Shown piece by piece: positions 1-6,224 of a stretch of 6,234 bases of DNA. This stretch comes from Dokdonella_A sp040005635. GTDB taxonomy: Bacteria; Pseudomonadota; Gammaproteobacteria; Xanthomonadales; Rhodanobacteraceae. A program made the translations under genes and the position numbers. The stretch is taken from the NCBI GenBank assembly GCA_040005635.1, contig JBDTYM010000148.1, positions 1-6,234 on the forward strand, read 5' to 3'. Each line of letters begins with the position of its first letter. Positions within the stretch are counted from its first letter, which is position 1. Under the pieces are notes generated by a model. That model ran no database searches. It worked only from the letters and a program-made list of their open reading frames with translations, and was not told where the DNA came from.

Positions 1-2
1 AA

Positions 3-1055
3 TTTCCGCTCGACAACATCCGCGAGATGGGCCAGCTCGGCCTGATGGGCATCGAAGTGCCGGAGGAATACGGCGGCGCCGGTATGGATCCGATTGCGTA
101 TGCGCTCGCGATGATCGAGATCGCTGCAGCCGACTGCGCGCATTCGACGATCATGTCGGTCAACAATTCGCTCTACTGCAACGGCATCCTGACCTACGGT
201 ACCGAGGAGCAGAAGCAGAAATACGTGCGCGCGATCGCGTCCGGCGAAGCGATCGGCGCCTACGCGCTGACCGAGCCGCAGTCCGGCTCGGATGCGTCGG
301 CGATGCATACGCGCGCGACGAAAAATGCGAATGGCGACTGGGTCATCAACGGCAAGAAGAGCTGGATCACGTCGGGCCCGGTCGCGAAGTACATCGTGCT
401 GTTCGCGATCAGCACGCCGGGCATCGGCGCGAAAGGGGTCTCCGCCTTCCTGATCGATACCGCACGGCCCGGCTTCCACGCCGGCAAGACCGAACCCAAG
501 CTCGGCATCCGCGCGTCGGCGACCTGCGAAATCGAATTCAGCGAGTATGTCTGTCCGGCCGCCGACCTGCTCGGCCAGGAGGGCAAGGGTTTCGCGATTG
601 CCATGGGCGTGCTCGATGCCGGCCGCATCGGCATCGCCTCGCAGGCGATCGGTTTGTCGCGTGCGGCCTACGACGCGAGCATCGCCTATGTGCGCGAGCG
701 CAAGGCGTTTGGTCACCCGATCGGTTCGTTCCAGATGATCCAGGCCAAGATTGCCGACATGAAATGTCGCCTCGACGCGGCCACCTTGCTGGTGCTGCGC
801 GCGGCGTTCGCCAAAGGCCAGACCAGCAAGAACGGCGGCCGCTTCAGCACCGAGGCCTCGGTCGCCAAGCTGTTTGCCTCGGAAGCGGCGATGTTCATCA
901 CGCATCAGGCCGTGCAGATCCACGGCGGCATGGGCTACTCGAAGGAAATGCCGCTGGAACGTTACTTCCGCGATGCGAAGATCACGGAGATCTACGAGGG
1001 CACGAGCGAGATTCAGCGGCTGGTGATTGCGCGCAACGAGACGGGCGTGAGGTAG
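3..1055 (+). CDS. Acyl-CoA dehydrogenase, short-chain type (5' partial)
   Basis: FAD-dependent enzyme that introduces the alpha-beta double bond into an acyl-CoA thioester and passes electrons to ETF in the cytoplasm. The frame is open to the left edge, and the eight codons before the first ATG (position 27) read FPLDNIRE, typical of the family, so that ATG is internal and about 30 N-terminal residues are missing. Numbering from that ATG: ALTEPQSGSDASA at 80-92 matches the first acyl-CoA dehydrogenase signature. QIHGGMGYSKEMPLERYFRD at 297-316 matches the second. In IYEGTSEIQR, E324 is at the position of the catalytic base of short- and medium-chain enzymes, unlike isovaleryl-CoA dehydrogenase. 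The C-terminus is complete. Substrate is uncertain: butyryl-CoA-like or a short branched acyl-CoA. No partner gene (ETF, enoyl-CoA hydratase) lies within the window. Confidence 0.95.
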   Translation, partial: FPLDNIREMGQLGLMGIEVPEEYGGAGMDPIAYALAMIEIAAADCAHSTIMSVNNSLYCNGILTYGTEEQKQKYVRAIASGEAIGAYALTEPQSGSDASAMHTRATKNANGDWVINGKKSWITSGPVAKYIVLFAISTPGIGAKGVSAFLIDTARPGFHAGKTEPKLGIRASATCEIEFSEYVCPAADLLGQEGKGFAIAMGVLDAGRIGIASQAIGLSRAAYDASIAYVRERKAFGHPIGSFQMIQAKIADMKCRLDAATLLVLRAAFAKGQTSKNGGRFSTEASVAKLFASEAAMFITHQAVQIHGGMGYSKEMPLERYFRDAKITEIYEGTSEIQRLVIARNETGVR

Positions 1056-1211
1056 GAGCGTCGAACGAAGCGACCTGCGCAACTCAACCCTTTCCGGAGC
1101 GACTGCTCGCCGCGCATGCGGCTTCATGCGCGTCGAGACAATTGAACCGGGTGGGTGCGCGACGGCAACAAGAAGCCGCCACAGCTCTTGTTTGCTGGTC
1201 GAGCAATGCGG
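1056..1211. other. Convergent intergenic gap
   Basis: This gap separates the dehydrogenase stop from the lyase stop and holds no plausible gene. A short GC hairpin lies at 1109-1122 (stem GCCGC/GCGGC, loop GCAT). A second one at 1159-1182 has an 8-pair stem that closes only in the minus-strand RNA through two G-U pairs, about 30 nt after the lyase stop. Neither is followed by a run of T, so neither is a convincing intrinsic terminator. Confidence 0.5.
1159..1182 (-). terminator. Weak hairpin downstream of the lyase gene
   Basis: In the minus-strand RNA, GUGGCGGC pairs with GCCGUCGC around the loop UUCUUGUU, including two G-U pairs. On the plus strand the same positions become C-A mismatches, so the hairpin favours the lyase transcript. 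It begins about 30 nt past the lyase stop. No U-run follows, so it may protect an mRNA end or assist termination without being a canonical terminator. Confidence 0.2.
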
Positions 1212-2912
1212 CTATTCGAATCCATTCGCGAAGATCGTATCGCCAGCACTCAGTTCCACGACATAGTCCGTCGACCCTCCGGCAACGTCGATGCGCCATC
1301 CCGACAGGTAGTCGCTGTCGACGGTCGTCCAGTCGACCGCGGTCAGCATCGCGTTCGCGGGCGACAGGACATGCAGCTTCAGCGAGCCGGCGGTTGCGTC
1401 GGCGCCGCTGATCGTCGGCTGCACCGGCACGTTGATCTCGAAGATCGCCTGTGTGCCGGCGCCGACGCTGAAGCTGTCGTGGATCGTCAGCGTGCGGTTG
1501 GCGAAGTCGAACGCGCGTTGCCAGCTCTGCACGGCCGGATCGCCGTTGTAGGCCGGCGTCAGGTTCGCCTCCACGTGGATGGCGCCATTCGCGCCAGGCG
1601 TCACCGTCATCGTCGATGTCGTGCCAGTGCGCTGCGCGACGATGTCGCCCGCGTGTTCGAAGCGGACCAGATTGTGCACTTCGGTGCCTTGCTGGATGCC
1701 GCTGTGGCTCCAGATATTTTCGGTCACCGCGAGCCAGTCGCCCTCGAACAAGGTGAAGCTGCCCTGGTCCTGGTGCGCGTGGCTTTCCATGTAGGGGCCG
1801 GCCGAGAACTGCAGCCACATCGCGCCGGTATCCCAGCCGGTGCGCGCGAACAGCTGGCCTGTGCCTGGCGCGTGATAGATGAGTTCTGCCGGCGGCGAAC
1901 CGCCCGGCCCGGCGGGCAACAGGTCGTGGCGAAAATTGAAGCCGCTCTGCATCTCCTGCTCGGAAATCGCATGCAGCCACCACGAGGCATGGTCCTGCGC
2001 GGCCGCGTCGGTGGTCATGCGGCGGGCTTCGAGGATCAAATCGCGGTGATAGTCGTAGATGGCCGGCACCGAAACGCGAGACTGATCGCCGATCGGCGCG
2101 ACGCGGTCGAGCGTCGGTACCGTCGCATGGATCCACCAGGCGATGCTGTCCGTCAGGTGGCTGTTCGCATTGGCAAGATCGCTGCCCGTCGCATCGCGCC
2201 ACAGCCGATACAGCGAGAACAAGGTGCGATGCGAGAGTCCATAGCCGGTGCCTTCCTGACTGCCGCCGCCCTGCAGCGTCGCTGCGTACTGCTCCAGCGC
2301 CGGCAGCTTGTCGTTCTGCAGTAGCGGCAGCCAGGTCGTGCTGTCCTCGGCAAGACCCCAATACATCGTCGCCTCGACGAAGCTGTAGTAGTAATTGTTG
2401 GCCGGATTGTCGATCGACCAGCCGGACCACGGGAATGCATGTCCGCCCCACTGTGCCTGGTCGGGATGCCATACGTTCCACACTGCCTGTTCGGCATACG
2501 CAGCCCAGCGCGTACGCTGCTCAAGCGTCACCACGCCGGCGCACCAGTCGTAGGTCAGGGCGAGATCGCTCAGCATCGGGCCGACGTGCAGGTAGGAATC
2601 GCCTGCAACCTCGGGCGCTTCGTTCGCGACGATCGCGGCCTCGGCATCGGCAACCTGCGCTTCGACCATTTGCACCGCCAACGTCGCGTACGGGCTCTGC
2701 CCGGTGAGCCGGAACATGAAGGTGGCATCGGTGGCCGAGAACGCGTAGCCGGGATCACCCGCGACCGCCTGATCGACCCAGGTCTTGAAGCGCTGGAACT
2801 GTTCCGACTGCTGGTCGACGTAGGAGAGGTCGAGGTCGATTGCAGCACGGCACGGCGCCGCGCCGAGCGTCAGCGACACGACGAACGCCAGGGAGAGGGC
2901 AGGGAATTTCAT
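1212..2912 (-). CDS. Secreted heparinase II/III-like polysaccharide lyase
   Basis: Probable exported enzyme that cleaves an acidic polysaccharide by beta-elimination; the substrate is unknown. The 566-residue product opens with a signal peptide: MKFPALSL, a hydrophobic core to about residue 20, and likely cleavage near CRA/A at 22-24. Residues about 110-330 are Trp/Tyr-rich and helical, as in the alpha/alpha toroid of these lyases. They include DNPANNYYYSF (168-178) and EGTGYGLSHRTLF (220-232), which may hold the catalytic Asn, Tyr and His by analogy. Residues about 345-500 are a beta-rich heparinase II/III C-terminal domain with SHAHQDQGSFTLFEGDW (377-393) and EVHNLVRFE (411-419). The protein ends in DTIFANGFE. 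The ATG at 2912 is chosen because GGAG lies 8 nt upstream and the signal peptide starts there. An in-frame upstream start at 3128 would overlap the transglycosylase. Catalytic residues are assigned by resemblance only. Confidence 0.82.
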   Translation of the reverse strand: MKFPALSLAFVVSLTLGAAPCRAAIDLDLSYVDQQSEQFQRFKTWVDQAVAGDPGYAFSATDATFMFRLTGQSPYATLAVQMVEAQVADAEAAIVANEAPEVAGDSYLHVGPMLSDLALTYDWCAGVVTLEQRTRWAAYAEQAVWNVWHPDQAQWGGHAFPWSGWSIDNPANNYYYSFVEATMYWGLAEDSTTWLPLLQNDKLPALEQYAATLQGGGSQEGTGYGLSHRTLFSLYRLWRDATGSDLANANSHLTDSIAWWIHATVPTLDRVAPIGDQSRVSVPAIYDYHRDLILEARRMTTDAAAQDHASWWLHAISEQEMQSGFNFRHDLLPAGPGGSPPAELIYHAPGTGQLFARTGWDTGAMWLQFSAGPYMESHAHQDQGSFTLFEGDWLAVTENIWSHSGIQQGTEVHNLVRFEHAGDIVAQRTGTTSTMTVTPGANGAIHVEANLTPAYNGDPAVQSWQRAFDFANRTLTIHDSFSVGAGTQAIFEINVPVQPTISGADATAGSLKLHVLSPANAMLTAVDWTTVDSDYLSGWRIDVAGGSTDYVVELSAGDTIFANGFE

Positions 2913-2920
2913 GTCGTTTG

Positions 2921-2924
2921 CTCC
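2921..2924 (-). promoter_or_regulatory. Ribosome binding site of the lyase gene
   Basis: GGAG on the minus strand, 8 nt before the ATG at 2912. With the signal peptide it fixes the start of the lyase and argues against the longer in-frame ORF reaching 3128. Confidence 0.65.
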
Positions 2925-2956
2925 GTAAACCTGAATTGCCATGCGGGTATGAACAA

Positions 2957-2968
2957 ACGCTGCAGCGT
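2957..2968. promoter_or_regulatory. Perfect 12-bp palindrome, candidate operator
   Basis: ACGCTGCAGCGT equals its own reverse complement. It sits in the 142-bp divergent region, 44 bp upstream of the lyase ATG and 86 bp upstream of the transglycosylase ATG. A dimeric repressor or activator could bind here and control one or both genes. The regulator family cannot be told from the site, no regulator gene is in the window, and no strong -35/-10 pair was found next to it. Confidence 0.35.
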
Positions 2969-3041
2969 CCGGAAATGCGACAGAGCTCCGCCCTGCCAGC
3001 GACAGGACGATCCGCACATCCTTGCCGCCGAGTCCCCGTAG

Positions 3042-3047
3042 TACAGT
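3042..3047 (+). promoter_or_regulatory. Possible -10 element of the transglycosylase gene
   Basis: TACAGT matches four of six positions of TATAAT and ends 7 nt before the ATG at 3055, which would put transcription start at or next to the start codon. No Shine-Dalgarno sequence is seen between. No good -35 lies at normal spacing (TTGCCG at 3022 is only 14 nt away), so this is tentative. Confidence 0.2.
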
Positions 3048-3054
3048 TTGGCGC

Positions 3055-3843
3055 ATGCTACGCCTGCCAGGTTTCGCGCTTTTGTGCGCTGTCGCGCTGC
3101 TTGCATCGACGGTAGTCTCGGCGCGCACGGTCTATCGCTGCGTGCGCGACGGAACGGTGAGCCTGGCAACCGCGGCGGAACCGGGCTCCGAGTGCGTCGC
3201 CAAGGAACTCGACGATAGCGCCGCAACGCTGCCCGATCTCTGGGGTGCGATGGGCGTCGTGCATGGGAGCCTCTATCGGCGCGAGCAGGACGGCAAGATC
3301 GTCTACAGCACGCGCAATCTGCCCGGATCGACCAAGGTGCTCGGCTTTACCGTGGCGACACCTGCCGGATCGCCGGCGCATGTCGGGCTGGGCAAGGTCG
3401 GCCAGCCGCGCCTCGACGAATTCCCCAAGCAGTTCAAGGCGGCGGCGAAATCGACTGGCGTCGACGAAGCCTGGCTGCGTGCGATCGCGCACGCGGAAAG
3501 TTATTTCGATCCGCAGGCGCTGTCGGACAAGGGTGCGCGCGGCGTCATGCAGCTGATGCCCGACACGATCCACGACTACGGCGTCAAGGATCCGTTTTCC
3601 CCGAAGGAATCGATTGCCGCCGGCGCGCGGCACCTGAAGCTGCTCTACGCTCGCTATGGTGGCGATCTCAACCTCGTTGCCGCGGCGTACAACGCGGGCA
3701 TCGGCGCGGTGACGCAATACGGTGGCATTCCGCCGTATGCCGAAACCCAGGCCTACGTCGAAAAGGTGCAGGCGCTGTACGCGAAATATCGCGTCGCGAT
3801 GGGCCTGCAGCCATTGCCCGCGCAATTGCGTGCCGCGCAGTGA
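3055..3843 (+). CDS. Secreted lytic transglycosylase, SLT family
   Basis: Periplasmic enzyme that cleaves the MurNAc-GlcNAc bond of peptidoglycan to give 1,6-anhydro ends. The 262-residue product starts with a signal peptide (MLRLPGFALL, hydrophobic core, VSA/R cleavage at 23-24). Residues 24-95 resemble DUF4124-type segments (YRCVRDG at 27-33, YRREQDGKIVY at 74-84). Residues about 130-246 are the SLT goose-lysozyme-like domain. AIAHAES (143-149) holds the likely catalytic Glu148, followed by KGARGVMQLMP (159-169), AAGARHLKLLYARYGGD (188-204) and AAAYNAGIGAV (209-219). No lipobox is visible, so it is probably soluble. The ATG at 3055 is preferred over an in-frame TTG at 3022 because the signal peptide begins there. 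It is divergent from the lyase and lies 3' to 3' with the broken stretch that follows. Its exact role (turnover, secretion machinery or division) is not shown. Confidence 0.92.
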   Translation: MLRLPGFALLCAVALLASTVVSARTVYRCVRDGTVSLATAAEPGSECVAKELDDSAATLPDLWGAMGVVHGSLYRREQDGKIVYSTRNLPGSTKVLGFTVATPAGSPAHVGLGKVGQPRLDEFPKQFKAAAKSTGVDEAWLRAIAHAESYFDPQALSDKGARGVMQLMPDTIHDYGVKDPFSPKESIAAGARHLKLLYARYGGDLNLVAAAYNAGIGAVTQYGGIPPYAETQAYVEKVQALYAKYRVAMGLQPLPAQLRAAQ

Positions 3844-4358
3844 ACCGGTCGACTCAGCACAAGGGAGTTGCAGGCGCGTGGCCAGGGTGCTGAATGGCTC
3901 CGCGTTGGCGACGATGAAGAGCGCGCAGTCACCGTTGTTTACGGGACCGTCGTCGAAGCGGAACACGCGATCCGGACGGCCGAGTGATAGCTGCAGATCG
4001 TCGTATGCCGCAACAACGGCGTCGACATCCGTCCGCGATCCTCGCGCCTGCGCCAGGAAACCGTGCGTCACGCCGGCGTGTCGAACGTGCACCGTCCAGT
4101 GCGCGCCGTCGTCGCCGAGGAGCTCGATGCCGTCCATATCCTTCGGCGTGCTGCCGTCGGCGCCCGTCACCGTGCTGGCATCGACGAGTCGGAAGCGATC
4201 GGCCGTGTCGATCGTCTGGGTGGCGGCCTCGATGGCGAGTGACGGGACTAGACCTCATCGAAGCGATCCTGGTAAACCAGGTTTTCATGCAGTCCCAGAG
4301 CGCGGAACAGCGCCCGCGAACTCGGTTTGAAATCCTGCCCGGCCGCGGTCGTGCTAGC
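3844..4358 (-). pseudogene. Broken coding stretch, unknown family
   Basis: No intact gene fits here, yet the minus strand has coding character. Immediately after the methyltransferase TGA, the same frame continues for 36 codons (4358-4251), with text such as FRALGLHENLVYQDRFDEV, then TAG at 4250-4248. One frame over (a -1 step), an open frame begins after TGA 4257-4255 and reads about 137 protein-like codons to 3844. Examples are PSLAIEAATQTIDTADRF, WTVHVRHAGVTHGFL and VFRFDDGPVNNGDCALFIV. By hand count, third positions are about 77% G or C in the second part and near 70% in the first. Plus-strand frames here are Arg/Ser/Cys-rich and look like shadows. The first part has no ATG, GTG or TTG start. 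The second has only GTG at 4170 and ATG at 4137, although coding character extends above both. No stop occurs before the transglycosylase. I do not recognise the family. A short functional ORF from 4170, or an assembly or sequencing indel, remain alternatives. Confidence 0.5.
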
Positions 4359-5114
4359 TCAGTCGACGTAGCCTGCCACCATCACGCGCTTGCCGTGCTT
4401 CAGCTGTTCGTAGGCGTCGTCGGGCGGCTCGATGAGGTCGACGCGCACGAATCCGACCTTGCGCATGATCCACATCAGGGCTTCGAGGCTCGGCACGAGG
4501 CAGATGCCGGTCGTGCTGGTTTCAGGGCCGTGGGTTTCCTCGGTCTCATCGATGATGCCGAACGAACCCTTGAGCGGTCGCACGAAGCGATAGCTGCCAT
4601 AGTCGACCATGCCGGTCATGCCTGGCACGATCTGCGTTTCGACGACGCAGACTCGACGCGTGAGCGCGTGCGCCTGGCGCAACGCGCCGACCGGGTTCTC
4701 CAGGTGATAGATGAGGCCGAGCATCAGCACGAGGTCGAAGCGGCCGAGCGCCGCGGTATCCAGCGCGTGCACGTCCGATTGGGCGACGCGCAGATTGTCG
4801 AGCGCGAGCGCGTCGCGCATCATCAGGGTGTCGGCGACATGCTCGCCGCGCGCATCGATGGCCAGCACGTCGCTCGCGTCCCACTGCGCGAGCTTGGTCG
4901 CAAACCAGCCCTGGTGGCAGGCGATGTCGATCGCGTTGTGGCCGGTGAGCGAGGCGCCGAAGCAGTCTTTCACGACCTGCTGCAGCATCGTCAATCGCGT
5001 CGTGTGGATGGCGTCCAGCGCGCCATCGTCATAGGTCGTGGTGACCCGCCCGTCGGGCAGCTCGAAACGGTAGAACCAGGTCTTGCCAAGAATGTCGGAT
5101 GCGTTCGCGCTCAT
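4359..5114 (-). CDS. CmoB/DUF1698-like SAM-dependent methyltransferase
   Basis: Class I methyltransferase of 251 residues; substrate unknown. WFYRFELPDG (13-22) resembles the segment that precedes the Rossmann fold in the tRNA-modifying CmoB family. AIDIACHQGW (61-70) is motif I for SAM. VLAIDAR (83-89) has the acidic D87 expected at the ribose. RFDLVLMLGLIYHLENP (125-141) is motif IV and resembles the CmoB 'YH' segment. VCVVET (155-160) is the following strand. The C-terminal part ETHGPETSTTGICL (194-207) and HGKRVMVAGYV (240-250) closes the fold, so 251 residues look complete. CmoB itself is longer, so this is a relative, perhaps acting on a small molecule, lipid or sugar. The start ATG at 5114 has no clear Shine-Dalgarno; a five-codon ORF overlaps it (ATGA). 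It follows the DUF3187 gene by 82 bp on the same strand. The frame continues in coding style after its TGA. Confidence 0.82.
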   Translation of the reverse strand: MSANASDILGKTWFYRFELPDGRVTTTYDDGALDAIHTTRLTMLQQVVKDCFGASLTGHNAIDIACHQGWFATKLAQWDASDVLAIDARGEHVADTLMMRDALALDNLRVAQSDVHALDTAALGRFDLVLMLGLIYHLENPVGALRQAHALTRRVCVVETQIVPGMTGMVDYGSYRFVRPLKGSFGIIDETEETHGPETSTTGICLVPSLEALMWIMRKVGFVRVDLIEPPDDAYEQLKHGKRVMVAGYVD

Positions 5115-5128
5115 CGCTGCGGGCTCAT
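5113..5128 (-). other. Five-codon ORF overlapping the methyltransferase start
   Basis: On the minus strand, ATG AGC CCG CAG CGA TGA (MSPQR) runs from 5128 and its stop shares the ATGA with the methyltransferase ATG. If translated, it could couple or restrain initiation of the methyltransferase, whose own start lacks a clear ribosome binding site. The upstream ATG also lacks one, so chance is likely. Confidence 0.15.
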
Positions 5129-5141
5129 GGGGCGGGCCGCG

Positions 5142-5147
5142 ATTCTA
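5142..5147 (-). promoter_or_regulatory. Candidate -10 element for the methyltransferase gene
   Basis: TAGAAT on the minus strand matches five of six positions of TATAAT, 27 nt before the methyltransferase ATG, in the 82-bp gap after the DUF3187 gene. No convincing -35 lies 16-18 nt upstream (TTGCAA is only 6 nt away). It suggests the methyltransferase may have a promoter of its own. Confidence 0.3.
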
Positions 5148-5196
5148 GCCGCGTTGCAAGGTCGCGGATATCGATGGGCGTTTCAGCCGCGCGGCG

Positions 5197-6141
5197 TCAA
5201 AGGGTGAGGCCGACGAAAAATGTCACGTCCTGTGCGTGCCGCGACGGCAGATCCTCGACGAGGCCGACACGCAGGCTCCAGCCGGCATGGGCGTGCCAGG
5301 CGGTCGACAAGGTCAGGTTGCCGGCCGACTCCAGCAAGGGAATCTCCGAGTCGTACAGCGCGGCATGCCATTGGTACTGTGCGGCGACATCCCAGCTTGG
5401 TACCAGCCTATAGCCGATCACCGCGTCGGCGAACGGCACCTGGTCGTTCGCGCGCTGCGGCAGCAGCTGGGTGCTGCCGCGTTGCATGACGCCTGCGCGT
5501 GCCCCCCAAGAGACGCGCGTTCGCGCGTCAGTCGATTGCGCGGCGACCCACAGGCTGAGATCGACTGCGCGATCGTCGACGAGCGGACTCGCGTGCGAGA
5601 CCGGTACCTTCAAGGTGCTGCCGTACAACCATTCGTGGCCGTCGCCGGACGAGCGCCGTGCGACATCGAGCAGCAGCGGTGCGGCCGCGCTGAGATTGCG
5701 ATCGAGCGTGATGTCGCGACCGCTGGTGTCGGCATAGGCGATGGTGTGGCCATCCGAACCCAATCGACCGCGATCGCCATTGGTGAAACCGAAAGCGCGA
5801 TGGAAATCCTGGATGAAGCCATCGAGGAAGCCACGGCCGAACTGCTCGGCACCGAACGTGGCGCGCACGATCGCGTGCTCGCCGAAACCGCGGCTGATCG
5901 CGATGCGCTGCGCATGGATCTCGGCATCGTAGAGCAGGGACTCGCTGCGCCGATCGAAGGCGAGTTCGGTATTGCTTGCATCGAGCACGAGATCGACACG
6001 CCAGCGATCTGCCGCAACCGCGGGCGGTGCGAACGGTAGTCCGCTGGAGGCGACGAACGGGTTGGTATCGCGATAAAGCTGCCAGGGCGGCGCTGCCGCA
6101 TCGCTGGCAAACGTGGGCTGCGACGTGCAGGCCGCGCTCAT
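5197..6141 (-). CDS. DUF3187 family outer-membrane protein (5' end uncertain)
   Basis: Protein of a family of unknown function, predicted to form a beta-barrel in the outer membrane. Numbering from the ATG at 6141 (314 residues): DTNPFVASSGLPFAPP (25-40), WRVDLVLDASN (47-57) and ESLLYDAE (67-74) are family-like. GRGFLDGFIQDFHRAFGF (102-119) followed by NGDR (121-124) is the hallmark I used. Alternating strands fill the rest (RVSWGARAGVM 209-219, WSLRVGLVEDL 288-298), and the end, VTFFVGLTL, resembles a terminal barrel strand. The frame upstream of 6141 stays open to the right edge and encodes RVALGAAIAQAIA, which together with MSAAC makes a signal-peptide core. The true start is therefore upstream of 6141, either off the window or hidden by a frameshift near 6199. 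It precedes the methyltransferase on the same strand. Confidence 0.8.
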   Translation of the reverse strand: MSAACTSQPTFASDAAAPPWQLYRDTNPFVASSGLPFAPPAVAADRWRVDLVLDASNTELAFDRRSESLLYDAEIHAQRIAISRGFGEHAIVRATFGAEQFGRGFLDGFIQDFHRAFGFTNGDRGRLGSDGHTIAYADTSGRDITLDRNLSAAAPLLLDVARRSSGDGHEWLYGSTLKVPVSHASPLVDDRAVDLSLWVAAQSTDARTRVSWGARAGVMQRGSTQLLPQRANDQVPFADAVIGYRLVPSWDVAAQYQWHAALYDSEIPLLESAGNLTLSTAWHAHAGWSLRVGLVEDLPSRHAQDVTFFVGLTL

Positions 6142-6179
6142 CGCGATCGCTTGTGCAATCGCAGCGCCCAGTGCGACAC

Positions 6180-6197
6180 GCCCGGCAGGCGCCGGGC
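6180..6197. repeat. GC-rich hairpin near the right edge
   Basis: GCCCGGC and GCCGGGC form a perfect 7-bp stem around AGGC. There is no T-run on either side, so it is not a canonical terminator. It may lie within the coding start of the DUF3187 gene or in a leader. Confidence 0.35.
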
Positions 6198-6210
6198 ATC
6201 GGGTCCGGAC

Positions 6211-6224
6211 GGCCGCGCGCGGCC
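6211..6224. repeat. Perfect 14-bp GC palindrome
   Basis: GGCCGCGCGCGGCC is its own reverse complement and lies 13 bp beyond the hairpin at 6180-6197. Being alternating G/C, it could arise by chance in such GC-rich DNA. Function unknown. Confidence 0.3.

Noticed and set aside
1109..1122. Intrinsic terminator after the dehydrogenase
   Set aside because: The stem is only 5 bp and no T-run follows it.
1155..2324. 389-codon plus-strand ORF opposite the lyase
   Set aside because: Antisense shadow of a GC-rich gene: composition rich in Arg, Val and Ala, no motifs, no ribosome binding site.
1084..2481. 465-codon minus-strand ORF overlapping the lyase in another frame
   Set aside because: Arg-rich, low-complexity translation with no domain; the alternative frame has the signal peptide, lyase motifs and ribosome binding site.
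2850..2912. Lipoprotein signal (Cys21) in the lyase
   Set aside because: The residues before the Cys are A-A-P, which does not fit a lipobox; ordinary signal peptidase cleavage is more likely.
2913..3128. 72-residue N-terminal extension of the lyase ORF
   Set aside because: It would bury the signal peptide internally and overlap the transglycosylase start; the ATG at 2912 has GGAG upstream.
3058..3843. Part of a 370-codon minus ORF opposite the transglycosylase
   Set aside because: The translation below 3844 looks like an antisense shadow; only the part above 3844 has coding character.
3984..5207. 407-codon plus-strand ORF opposite the methyltransferase
   Set aside because: Poly-Arg stretches and no domain; the opposite strand encodes recognisable methyltransferase motifs.
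5236..6039. 267-codon plus-strand ORF opposite the DUF3187 gene
   Set aside because: Antisense of a gene with family hallmarks; no domain or initiation signal.
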